Assembly (NCBI GenBank): GCA_902526175.1
Contig: CABZJY010000009.1
Location: 1 to 49,825 of the forward strand
Origin: an uncultured Alphaproteobacteria bacterium
GTDB taxonomy: Bacteria; Pseudomonadota; Alphaproteobacteria; Methylaequorales; Methylaequoraceae
Direction of reading: 5' to 3'
DNA: 49,825 nt
Positions 1 through 8,934 of this stretch are shown here, in pieces. Numbering within the stretch: the first letter of the stretch is position 1; the number at the start of each line of letters is the position of its first letter. The notes beneath the pieces were generated by a model. It saw only the letters and a list, made by a program, of their open reading frames with translations. It searched no databases and had not been told where the DNA came from. The position numbers and the translations under genes are program-made.

Positions 1-3000
1 GTTCAAATGGTGGGCTAGCAGCAAACTACACTTTATCAGGTGGAACACATCAATTAACTGTAAATCAAAGACCATTGAATGCAACACTTGCCAGACAATA
101 TGACGCTAGCACAACGGCAGCTGGGTCGACCATTAGTAGTTTTAACGCCTTACAAGGCGGTGAAAATTTAACCATGACAGGATCAGGAACAGCATCATCT
201 GCAAATGTAGCCAATGGCATTTCTTTGTCTAATAACGGAAATTTAGCGCTTGCAGATGGGTCGGGGGGGTCGGCTGGCTTAGCCTCAAACTATAGTTTAA
301 ATTCTACTGTGATCAATATTACACCACGTGTATTGAATTCTTCTGGCTCAAAAACATATGATGCTAACACTAATGCGATAGCAAGTATTATTACATTATC
401 TAACCTGGCAGGTGGTGAAACACTTTCTCATTCTGGAACAGCTTCCACAAGTTCAGCTAATGCAGGAAGCTATACTATTAATAATTTATCTGGAATCAGC
501 ATTTCCAATGGAACTGGCACTGCTTCAAATTATACACTCACAGGTGGGACGCATAGTTTTACAATAGCCGAACGTGCAATAAGTGTTAATGGAACTCGTC
601 TTTATGATGCCACAAGCAATGCAGAAGCGTCTGACTTGTCTACACAAACTAATTTAGTAGGGTCACAAACATTAGTCTTATCAGGGACCGGCATAATTGC
701 AAGCAGGGATGTCGGGTCAAATAAGACAGTGTCTGTTGGGACACTAACACTTGCTGACGGTTCAAATGGTGGACTGGCAGCTAATTATACTTTGTCTGGT
801 GGAACCCACCAGCTGACTGTTACTCAGCGTCCTTTGAATTCCTCAGGATCGAAAGCCTATGATGCTAATACTGATGCACTGGCAAATGCAATCACACTAT
901 CTAATTTAGCAGGAGGTGAAACATTGGTTCATTCTGGGACAGCCTCCACAAGCTCAGCTAATGCCGGCAGTTATACTATTAACAATTTGGCCGGAATCGG
1001 TATTTCCAATGGAACGGGCACTGCTTCAAACTACACGCTCACAGGAGGGACTCACAGTTTTACTATTAATAAAAGAGTTGTCAGTTTAAGCGGCGGTTCA
1101 AGACAATATAATGGCTCTGCAACCGCAATAGCTGCTGACCTTCCAACAATAAATAATCTAGTTGGTAGTGAAACTCTTACTCTATCTGGGAATGGAGTTG
1201 TTGAAAATGCCAATGTAGGTGATAATAAACCCTTAACAAACTTATCAGGTTTGACATTACAAAATGGTTCCAATGGTGGTTTGGCAGCTAATTACACTCT
1301 TTCTGGAGGATCTAGTATCATATCAATAACGCCGAGGATTTTATCTTTAGATGGATCTAGGGTTTACGATGGAACAACTAATTCAAATTCATCAGACCTC
1401 ACAATTAGTAATTTAGTTGGATCAGAAACCCTTTCCTTATCAGGCTTTGGAACGGTAACCTCGGGAAATGTTGGAACAAATAAAACGATTTCATTAAATA
1501 CGTTATCGCTTTCTAATGGATCAGGCTCTGCATCAAATTACACTCTTACAGGTGGCACTCATACTTACGACATTACCTCAAGAGCGGTTACATATAGTGG
1601 GACAAAAGTTTATGATGGATCTACTTCGGTAAACGGATCAGATCTAACGACGATTTCAAATCTAGCAACAGGTGAATCATTGAGCATCTCGGGCTCAGGT
1701 ACCATATCCTCGGCAAATGTAGGAACAGGTAAGAGCGTTACAACAGGAACACTGAGTTTACAAAATGGAACAGGTTTAGCAAGTAATTATACCCTAGGAA
1801 GCGGGACATTTGATGTAACGAAGAGATGGATTAATATTACTGGTAATAAATCTTATGACGGATCTACTTCAGTAACAGCTGGAAGTCTCGCACTAGGTAA
1901 TCTTGTTTCTGGTGAGAGTTTAACTATAAGTGGTTCCGGCTCTGTATCAAGTTCATCAGTAGGTTCAGATAAAGCAATTACACTTGGGACATTAGCGTTA
2001 GGAAATACTGGGAGTGGAACGGCATCTAACTACACATTCGGAAATACATCATTCGAAATTACAAGAAGGGTATTAAATGCTTCTGGCTCCAGAGCTTATA
2101 ATGGGTCAACAAATGTTACATCTTCAGATCTGACCCTAAACAACTTAGCAGGGTCAGAAACAATTACATTTTCTGGATCAGGCACAATTAGCAGTGCTGA
2201 AGTTGAGAACAATAAAAGTGTTACATCAGACGGGTTTTCAATAAGCAATGGATCTGGAGCCGCCTCAAATTATACACTTTCAGGAGGCTCTTTTACCCTT
2301 TCTGTGACATCACGCCCATTAACATTATCAGGATCTAGATTGTATAACGGAAACACAACTGTAAGTAATTCTGACTTAAATACATTTAGTAATATAGTAA
2401 GTGGTGAAACTTTAGGTCTTTCAGGCTCGGGATCAGTTTCATCAGCAAATACTGGTAATTCAAAAACAGTAACTTTAGGCACACTAGCCTTGCAAAATGG
2501 ATCTGGTAGTGCCTCAAATTATTCTATTTCGTCTGCTTCTCTTTCAGTGAATCCTGTTGCAGTTTCTCTCAGTGGTTCACGAACTTACGATGGCTCTTCC
2601 CTAGCCTCTGCATCTGATCTAACTATTAGCGGCTTGATAGGCTCAGAAACACTCGTTCTTAGTGGCGCTGGAACAATAACATCTTCTGCAGTAGCCAATA
2701 ATTATGATGTATCTCAGGGGTCACTATCACTTGGAGATGGCTCAAATGGAGGATTAGCAGCTAACTACACACTTAATGGATCAACAAGAACATTAAATAT
2801 AACACCAAGAATTTTAAACATTAGTGGTACTAGAATTTATGACGGTACAACTAATGCAGTTTCATCTGATTTAACTTTGTCTAACTTAGTTGGCTCTGAA
2901 ACTCTTGCTTTGTCTGGTACTGGTACAATTACAAGTGCAAATGTGGGTAATAATAAATCGGTGTCTCTAAATACACTTGCAATAAACAATGACACTGGGG

Positions 3001-6000
3001 TAGCTTCTAATTACACGTTAAATGGAGGCACACACCAGCTCTCCGTTTCTCAGAGATCTATTAGTATGTCTGGAAGTAGATCATATAATGGCTCAACCAC
3101 TGTTAATTCATCAGATTTGAGTGTATTCAATAATCTTGTTAGCGGTGAGACATTAGATATTACTGGATCAGGAACGGTATCTTCAGCAAATGTTGGCTTA
3201 TCAAAATCTGTTACAATAGGATCACTTTCTTTATCAAATGGAACAGGAAGTTCTGCAAATTACACTCTAGGATCAGCCACACTAGATATTACTCAAAAAT
3301 CTCTTACTATTTCAGGTAGCAAAGTTTATGACGGAACTAATGTTATTCAAGGATCAAATTTTTCAACATTTTCTGGTATCGTAAGCGGAGAAACTCTATC
3401 AATGACTGGTTCAGGAACTGTAGCTTCTGGTAATATTGGAAATAATAAAACTGTAACCAACACATCACTCCAACTTTTAGACGGAAGTGGATTAGCATCT
3501 AATTATAGTATTGCAAATACTATTTCAGCCGACATTACTCTAAGACCAGTTAATCTATCTGGAAGCAGGGTATATGATGGTACAACGGATGCAGCCGCCT
3601 CAGATCTCTCGTTGGGTAACTTGGTTTCAGGCGAAAACATTTCATTGTCAGGGACAGGAACTCTTGGTTCAGCTGCTGTTGGATCTCAATCTATAACAAA
3701 TATTGGTAGTCTTGCAATTTCAGATGGCTCCTCTAGTGCATCAAATTATTCACTTACAGGCGCCCTATCATTGGCAATAACTAAGCGCCCAGTTACTGTC
3801 ACAGGTTCTAAGTTTTATGATGGAACCACAAACGCGGCTGCATCTAATCTTACTTCTTTTACTAATCTTGTAAGTGGTGAAACTCTCTCACTCTCTGGTA
3901 ATGGATCAGTAGCAAGCTCTGCAGTAGGCAGCAATAAATCAGTTTCTCATCAAACCTTAGCTCTTGCAAATGGTTCTGGAGCAGCATCAAACTATTCTTT
4001 AGGAAATGTAACAATTAATATTAATAAAAGAATTCTAAGCTTAGATGGAATAAGAGCTTTCGATGGAAATACAACAGTTTCAAGTTCTGATATTTCCACG
4101 TTTGGAAACATTGTTTCGGGAGAATCTCTTGCTCTATCAGGGTCAGGAACTGTAACGAATGCAAATGCAGGGATGAACAAAAGCTTAACTCTAGGGTCTC
4201 TAAGCCTTTCTGACGGGTCAGGAAATGCTTCTAATTATACATTATCTGGAGGTATTCACACTTTTGACATATCCCAGCTATCCGTAAATGTTACTGGATC
4301 AAAAATTTATGATGGAACGACAACTGTAAACGGATCAACTCTTACCTTAACAAATCTGGTAAGTGGTGAGGCAGTGTCCTTGACGGGGAGTGGTTCAGTT
4401 GCCTCTGCAGCAGTTGGGGACAATAAGACCGTTTCAACTGGGTCACTTGCTCTCACTGGCGCAGGATCAGGCAATTATACTCTAAGTAATTACACAACGA
4501 GTTTTGAAATATTCCAAAGACCTTTAAGTCTCAGTGGATCAAGAGTCTATGATGGCTCAACAAATGCTGTAGCCTCGGACTTAAGCCTGTCAAATCTTGT
4601 TTCTGGAGAGACTTTAAGCCTGAGTGGAACTGGTTCAGTACTATCAGCAGCAGTTGGGAGTAACAAAGAAATTTCTGTTGGGTCTTTATCTTTGAGTAAT
4701 GGATCAGGAACAGCATCAAATTATACATTGACTGGCGGAACTCATCAGTTGAGTATAAGTCAAAGACAAATAACAATTTCTGGTTCAAGAGTTTATGACG
4801 GAACAACTAATGCAAGCGCTTCAGATCTGACAAGCTTTAGTAATCTCGTTGGCTCGGAATCACTCACATTGTCAGGAACCGGCTCTGTGGGGACTGCTAC
4901 TCCAGGGTCAAACAAAAACGTTACATTAAATGATCTTAGCCTTATATCAGGAACCGGTGTTTCATCAAATTATAATTTATCATCAGCAACTTTAACAATT
5001 GTTCAAAGGCCTGTGAATTTAAATGGAACGCGTGTTTACGACGGGTCAACAAATGCATCTGCAAGTGATTTAACAACACTTGGTAACTTGGTCAGTGGAG
5101 AAACATTAAACTTGAGTGGAACAGGAACCCTCGCCTCAGCAGCAGTTGGTAGTGATAAGTCGGTAAGTATTGGGACTCTTGCCCTTTCTGATGGTTCAGG
5201 CGAATCAGACAATTACACTTTAAGCGGAGGTACTCTAGAACTGGACGTAACAACTAGAAATGTCACAATAAGCGGGTCTAAGTCATATGACGGAAACAAT
5301 ATTGTAAGTAACTCAAGTATCTCTACATTTAACAACCTTGTTTCAGGCGAGTCACTAACTATAACTGGATCGGGCACTATATCATCAGGTGCTGTAGGAT
5401 CTAACAAAACGATTTCTTTGGGAACCCTCACTTTAGCAAATGGGTCTGGATCGGCTTCAAATTATAATCTTTCAAGTGGTACTGTTTCCGTTACTAGAAG
5501 AGTTATTAATCTTTCTGGTTCCAAAACTTATAATGGAACAACCTCAATAACTGCTTCAGATATAAATACTTTTGGAAATATCGTTACTGGAGAAACACTA
5601 TCTCTGAGTGGAACTGGCTCAGTTTCTTCAAGTGCCGCTGAGAACAACAAAACATTAACATTGGGATCAATTGCATTATCGGACGGAAGTGGCTCAGTTT
5701 CAAATTACACTCTTTCTAGTGGAACTCATCAAGTTAATATTACAAGAAGATCTGTGGATTTAAGTGGAACGCGCTTTTACGACGGTTCAACAGATGCATC
5801 TGCAAGTGATTTAACAACACTTGGTAACTTGGTCAGTGGAGAAACATTAAACTTGAGTGGAACAGGAACCCTCGCCTCAGCAGCAGTTGGTAGTGATAAG
5901 TCGGTAAGTATTGGGACTCTTGCCCTTTCTGATGGTTCAGGCGAATCAGACAATTATACTCTAAGTGGAGGTACTCTTTTATTGGATGTTACGCAAAAGG

Positions 6001-7397
6001 ATATTAGCCTAAGTGGCTCTAGGGTCTATGACGGAACAAATGCAGCCAATTCTGGAAGTCTCAGTACCTTTTCAGGGTTGATTGGTAGTGAAACACTTTC
6101 GGTTTCTGGATCAGGGACTGTTTCATCAGCACTTGTTGAATCAAGCAAAGTAGTAACTTTAGGTGATCTTGCTCTGGCAGATGGAAGTGGTGCAGCTACA
6201 AACTACAATTTAAATGGGGCAACTCTTACTATAAGCAAAAGACCGGTCAATGTAACTTTAACAAGAGTTTATGATGGCACAACAAATATTAGTGGCTCCG
6301 ATGATCCTTCAATTGGCAACTTAATTGGAAACGAAACATTAACACTTTCAGGTTCTGGCAGCATTGGTTCTTCAAATGCGGCAAATGGAAAATCTGTTAC
6401 ATTGGGCAGTTTAGCCCTATCAAGCGGAACTGGTTCTGAATCTAATTATACCTTAACTGGAGGAACCCACTTAGCAAACATCAATAAAAGACCTGTTAAT
6501 TTATCTGGAACAAGAATTTATGATGGAACAACGAATGCATCGTCTAGCGACTTAAGCTCATTTGGAAATCTTATTAGTGGTGAAACGCTTACTTTGTCAG
6601 GCTCAGGTGTTTTAGGATCAAAGGATGTAGGAACAAATAAATCTGTAGGTATAGGGACTCTAGCTTTAGGCAATAATTCTGGGAATGCAAATAATTACAC
6701 TTTATCGGATGGAACCCTTCAATTGAGCATTACGCCAAAATCAACAACTGCATCCGGATCAAGAGCTTATGATGGCACAACCTCAGCTCAAGGTAGCGAC
6801 TTTTCAACTTTTTCTGGGCTTATATCAGGGGATTCTATCCAACTATCCGGAACTGGTTCTTTTGGCACAGCATTAGTTGGATCAAAGGGTGTTACAATTG
6901 GAACATTGCGTTCAAATAATCCAAATTATTATTTATCTGGAGCTACATTAATAGTATCAAAAAGATTATTTAACTTAACTGGAAGGCGCGATCCAGGCGG
7001 TAGTTTATCTGTTAATGCTTCAGAATTAGGATTTGAGAACTTGGTATCTGGGGAATCTCTGGCCCTAAGTGGTGTAGGATATATAAATAACGCAGATGAA
7101 TTAGGTTCTTACACAATTAATAGAGGGACATTAAGTATTGGAGATGGTTCAGGCCTTGCATCAAACTATGACTTTGGAAACCTTGTATTTAACATTCTTA
7201 GAGGAAGGCCTGGGCCTCGTACGCGTGCAGGAATTCTCTTAAGATTGCAACAGCTTGAAAACCTTAACGATAAATTATTGCCATCTAAAACTCAACATCG
7301 TTCTAGAATGGGACTTGATAGAAAAGTGACCGTAACTACTCCCGATCAATCAATCTCAGTTAGCCCGTGTACTATGACCGACGGATTTTGTAATTAG
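1..7397 (+). CDS. Giant YDG-repeat surface/secreted protein (adhesin type), 5' end outside window
   Basis: The reading frame is open from base 3 to the TAG at 7395-7397, so about 2,464 residues are visible and the N-terminus is missing. A TTG at 75 is internal to a repeat and is not a start. Nearly all of the protein is tandem units of about 80 residues, each with a YDG core (G-S-R-V-Y-D-G-T-T), then a segment like N-L-V-S-G-E-T-L, then S-N-Y-T-L, then a basic junction. YDG domains are known from filamentous-haemagglutinin-like two-partner-secretion exoproteins. The composition is rich in Ser, Gly, Thr and Asn, as in beta-helical or beta-rich surface fibres. After the last repeat comes a basic segment rich in Arg and Leu, and a tail with the only two cysteines I see, six residues apart, next to the C-terminus. 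Secretion and adhesion are inferred; no TpsB partner or signal peptide is in view. G+C is visibly higher than in the neighbours. The gene converges on holA with an 11-bp gap. Confidence 0.85.
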   Translation, partial: SNGGLAANYTLSGGTHQLTVNQRPLNATLARQYDASTTAAGSTISSFNALQGGENLTMTGSGTASSANVANGISLSNNGNLALADGSGGSAGLASNYSLNSTVINITPRVLNSSGSKTYDANTNAIASIITLSNLAGGETLSHSGTASTSSANAGSYTINNLSGISISNGTGTASNYTLTGGTHSFTIAERAISVNGTRLYDATSNAEASDLSTQTNLVGSQTLVLSGTGIIASRDVGSNKTVSVGTLTLADGSNGGLAANYTLSGGTHQLTVTQRPLNSSGSKAYDANTDALANAITLSNLAGGETLVHSGTASTSSANAGSYTINNLAGIGISNGTGTASNYTLTGGTHSFTINKRVVSLSGGSRQYNGSATAIAADLPTINNLVGSETLTLSGNGVVENANVGDNKPLTNLSGLTLQNGSNGGLAANYTLSGGSSIISITPRILSLDGSRVYDGTTNSNSSDLTISNLVGSETLSLSGFGTVTSGNVGTNKTISLNTLSLSNGSGSASNYTLTGGTHTYDITSRAVTYSGTKVYDGSTSVNGSDLTTISNLATGESLSISGSGTISSANVGTGKSVTTGTLSLQNGTGLASNYTLGSGTFDVTKRWINITGNKSYDGSTSVTAGSLALGNLVSGESLTISGSGSVSSSSVGSDKAITLGTLALGNTGSGTASNYTFGNTSFEITRRVLNASGSRAYNGSTNVTSSDLTLNNLAGSETITFSGSGTISSAEVENNKSVTSDGFSISNGSGAASNYTLSGGSFTLSVTSRPLTLSGSRLYNGNTTVSNSDLNTFSNIVSGETLGLSGSGSVSSANTGNSKTVTLGTLALQNGSGSASNYSISSASLSVNPVAVSLSGSRTYDGSSLASASDLTISGLIGSETLVLSGAGTITSSAVANNYDVSQGSLSLGDGSNGGLAANYTLNGSTRTLNITPRILNISGTRIYDGTTNAVSSDLTLSNLVGSETLALSGTGTITSANVGNNKSVSLNTLAINNDTGVASNYTLNGGTHQLSVSQRSISMSGSRSYNGSTTVNSSDLSVFNNLVSGETLDITGSGTVSSANVGLSKSVTIGSLSLSNGTGSSANYTLGSATLDITQKSLTISGSKVYDGTNVIQGSNFSTFSGIVSGETLSMTGSGTVASGNIGNNKTVTNTSLQLLDGSGLASNYSIANTISADITLRPVNLSGSRVYDGTTDAAASDLSLGNLVSGENISLSGTGTLGSAAVGSQSITNIGSLAISDGSSSASNYSLTGALSLAITKRPVTVTGSKFYDGTTNAAASNLTSFTNLVSGETLSLSGNGSVASSAVGSNKSVSHQTLALANGSGAASNYSLGNVTININKRILSLDGIRAFDGNTTVSSSDISTFGNIVSGESLALSGSGTVTNANAGMNKSLTLGSLSLSDGSGNASNYTLSGGIHTFDISQLSVNVTGSKIYDGTTTVNGSTLTLTNLVSGEAVSLTGSGSVASAAVGDNKTVSTGSLALTGAGSGNYTLSNYTTSFEIFQRPLSLSGSRVYDGSTNAVASDLSLSNLVSGETLSLSGTGSVLSAAVGSNKEISVGSLSLSNGSGTASNYTLTGGTHQLSISQRQITISGSRVYDGTTNASASDLTSFSNLVGSESLTLSGTGSVGTATPGSNKNVTLNDLSLISGTGVSSNYNLSSATLTIVQRPVNLNGTRVYDGSTNASASDLTTLGNLVSGETLNLSGTGTLASAAVGSDKSVSIGTLALSDGSGESDNYTLSGGTLELDVTTRNVTISGSKSYDGNNIVSNSSISTFNNLVSGESLTITGSGTISSGAVGSNKTISLGTLTLANGSGSASNYNLSSGTVSVTRRVINLSGSKTYNGTTSITASDINTFGNIVTGETLSLSGTGSVSSSAAENNKTLTLGSIALSDGSGSVSNYTLSSGTHQVNITRRSVDLSGTRFYDGSTDASASDLTTLGNLVSGETLNLSGTGTLASAAVGSDKSVSIGTLALSDGSGESDNYTLSGGTLLLDVTQKDISLSGSRVYDGTNAANSGSLSTFSGLIGSETLSVSGSGTVSSALVESSKVVTLGDLALADGSGAATNYNLNGATLTISKRPVNVTLTRVYDGTTNISGSDDPSIGNLIGNETLTLSGSGSIGSSNAANGKSVTLGSLALSSGTGSESNYTLTGGTHLANINKRPVNLSGTRIYDGTTNASSSDLSSFGNLISGETLTLSGSGVLGSKDVGTNKSVGIGTLALGNNSGNANNYTLSDGTLQLSITPKSTTASGSRAYDGTTSAQGSDFSTFSGLISGDSIQLSGTGSFGTALVGSKGVTIGTLRSNNPNYYLSGATLIVSKRLFNLTGRRDPGGSLSVNASELGFENLVSGESLALSGVGYINNADELGSYTINRGTLSIGDGSGLASNYDFGNLVFNILRGRPGPRTRAGILLRLQQLENLNDKLLPSKTQHRSRMGLDRKVTVTTPDQSISVSPCTMTDGFCN
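5053..5215 (+). repeat. 163-bp perfect duplicate, copy 1 (YDG unit 21)
   Basis: This block is identical base for base to 5794-5956, offset by 741 bp, which is exactly 247 codons or three YDG units. The flanking bases diverge on both sides. The frame is preserved, so both copies encode the same internal segment of a YDG unit. Confidence 0.9.
5794..5956 (+). repeat. 163-bp perfect duplicate, copy 2 (YDG unit 24)
   Basis: Identical to 5053-5215. Other unit pairs in the array differ at many synonymous positions, so this identity points to recent gene conversion or unequal exchange between units 21 and 24. A misassembly of the repeat could mimic it. Confidence 0.9.
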
Positions 7398-7408
7398 AGC
7401 TGAATAAT

Positions 7409-8443
7409 TTAAGATTTAAAGTTTTTTCTTTTTTTTGATGCAGTCATTGCAATCTTTAAAAAGATTTTTTTGTCAATTAGAGAATGTCTGTATGAGCCTG
7501 ATTTAATTTGTATTTCAGCTTCAAGTAAGTCTTTAGAAATTACTTCAAGATCTTTAATTTCCCAAATTTTAGTATGAAATAGAAATTCTTTTTTTTGTTT
7601 AAAAAAAATAGGCGGATATAATTTCTTCATGGAGAATTCTACATTTTTATTTTTACTGTAATAACTGAGATATAATTTAAGTTTTTGTACATGTCTCGAA
7701 AAGGCATTTAAAATTGTAATTTGATTTTTACCTTGATTACACAAGCTTTGATAACTTTTTTCAAAAAAATTTATCTTTCCTGAAAAAACTGAGTAAATTA
7801 GTTCATCCATACTAAATGCTGAAAATTCTTTAATGATATAGTTCAAGTTTCCCTCTGGTTTCTTTTCGCCTCCTAAAATATGACAAATTATTTTTTCTGC
7901 ATTTTGCCTTAAAATATTCCTTTCTTTAAATTCTTTAAAATTTATTGTAGAAGATACACTATATGGGATGTTGATGCCCATTTTGTTAAGTAAATCAAAA
8001 AAAATTTTTTTTTTTTCTATTTCATTATCCTCGTAACACGGAATGCAAAGAGAATATTGACTCTTTTCGAAAAGTTGCCTAGCAACATTTTTCTTTTCAA
8101 TCTCACCAGTTCTTAGAATCAGTTTTGCAAATTTACTTTCTTTTAACTTGTCAAAATTAAGTTTTTTTGACAGCACTCCTATAGATTCAAATGAACAAAT
8201 AATTACTTTTTTACTCCCAAAAAGATCTTCACTATTTAACTGTTCATCTATAAAATCTTTATTTTTATTTTCAATTTCACTATTAAAATGAATTAATGAA
8301 AGTTCTTTATTCCAATCAGTTTTCAAAATTCCTACAATCTTTCGGAGAATATCATCTACCTTTCCAATATTTGGTCCGTATATTAAAAATGAATTAAACT
8401 TTAAAATTTGGTCAATTCTCAAAGAATTACTTTGAATAATCAT
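7409..8443 (-). CDS. holA: DNA polymerase III delta subunit
   Basis: A 344-residue protein of usual HolA length. It contains the family's N-terminal pattern near residues 20-35 (F-L-I-Y-G-P-N-I-G-K) and a region like L-F-G-S-K-K-V-I-I-C near residues 74-84. HolA is the clamp-loader subunit that opens the beta sliding clamp. Identification rests on this pattern and on context: it follows lptE with a 4-bp ATGA overlap (8440-8443), the usual leuS-lptE-holA order in alphaproteobacteria. Sequence conservation is low, as is usual for delta. The sense strand has a run of 12 A (complement of 8005-8016) within a Glu-Lys-Lys-Lys-Ile segment, a possible slippage site. Confidence 0.85.
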   Translation of the reverse strand: MIIQSNSLRIDQILKFNSFLIYGPNIGKVDDILRKIVGILKTDWNKELSLIHFNSEIENKNKDFIDEQLNSEDLFGSKKVIICSFESIGVLSKKLNFDKLKESKFAKLILRTGEIEKKNVARQLFEKSQYSLCIPCYEDNEIEKKKIFFDLLNKMGINIPYSVSSTINFKEFKERNILRQNAEKIICHILGGEKKPEGNLNYIIKEFSAFSMDELIYSVFSGKINFFEKSYQSLCNQGKNQITILNAFSRHVQKLKLYLSYYSKNKNVEFSMKKLYPPIFFKQKKEFLFHTKIWEIKDLEVISKDLLEAEIQIKSGSYRHSLIDKKIFLKIAMTASKKRKNFKS

Positions 8444-8934
8444 GGGTAAATTTTTCTTTTTGTTGGAAGCGTCATAACCATTAAAGAAATTTCATTTGCA
8501 AGTGATTTGAGTAGATTCAAGCTGGATGTTTCTTCTGCAACAATATTAGCATATGGACTTTCTCCAACATTAAAGCTGGTTGATTTATCTAAGCTTCCTT
8601 GTGATAGGATCCCTTTTTTATCATAAAAGGTATAATTTAAATTATAGTTAACTGCTGATCGAGTGTTAGTAAGATCTTTTTGCAAACCCAAACTATAAAC
8701 ATTTTTTTGCAACGAAATTATAAGCTTAAGTGAGGAAGGTTGAGATTCTTTTTTACTTAGTTTTTTATACAAGTAATTTTTTATTGTTTGTCTGTCCTTA
8801 CTGTATTTTGTTTCTGTTTTAACAATTATGTTTATTCTATAATTTAAGAGCTCATTATTGGTTTTGTACAGCGAAGAATAACCACAACTACAAATCAATA
8901 ATAAGACTAGATATGTTTTGAAATGTTTCCTCAT
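8440..8934 (-). CDS. lptE: LPS-assembly lipoprotein LptE
   Basis: A 164-residue lipoprotein. It has a short basic N-terminus, a hydrophobic stretch, and a lipobox ending at Cys17, followed by G-Y-S-S-L-Y, which matches the C-G-F/Y-x-P-L-Y start typical of mature LptE. LptE plugs the LptD barrel in the outer membrane and helps deliver lipopolysaccharide to the surface, so this cell probably makes LPS. The gene overlaps leuS upstream by 4 bp (8931-8934) and holA downstream by 4 bp, implying translational coupling. Identification relies on the lipobox, the size and the conserved leuS-lptE-holA order; the body of the protein is poorly conserved. Confidence 0.85.
   Translation of the reverse strand: MRKHFKTYLVLLLICSCGYSSLYKTNNELLNYRINIIVKTETKYSKDRQTIKNYLYKKLSKKESQPSSLKLIISLQKNVYSLGLQKDLTNTRSAVNYNLNYTFYDKKGILSQGSLDKSTSFNVGESPYANIVAEETSSLNLLKSLANEISLMVMTLPTKRKIYP

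Larger units (their letters stand above)
75..7205 (+). repeat. Tandem YDG repeat array, about 28 full units plus degenerate ends
   Basis: Aligning the translation on the YDG core gives about 28 consecutive units of roughly 75-87 residues (about 225-261 bp). A partial unit sits at the window edge, and a degenerate last unit has lost the YDG core (it reads R-R-D-P-G-G). Within a unit the conserved points are Y-D/N-G, an N-L-x-S/G-G/S-E-T/S-L turn, an L/I-S/T-G-S/T-G strand, a V-G-x-N-K strand, D-G-S-G-x-A-S-N-Y-T-L, and a junction ending in R-x-hydrophobic. DNA identity between most units is low, so the array is mostly old, with a few recent copies. Confidence 0.9.

Noticed and set aside
4531-4806. 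Antisense reading frame of 91 codons inside the YDG gene
   Set aside because: Low-complexity frame opposite a repeat-coding gene, with no ribosome binding site or family likeness. Several similar antisense frames (1052-1273, 2270-2482, 3992-4180, 5213-5431) have the same origin.
1-7397. CRISPR-like or satellite repeat array
   Set aside because: The periodicity is at protein level in one long open frame, and units differ in DNA sequence. There are no short identical repeats with unique spacers.
8005-8016. T-run as an intrinsic terminator for the plus strand
   Set aside because: It lies within holA coding sequence and no GC-rich stem precedes it.
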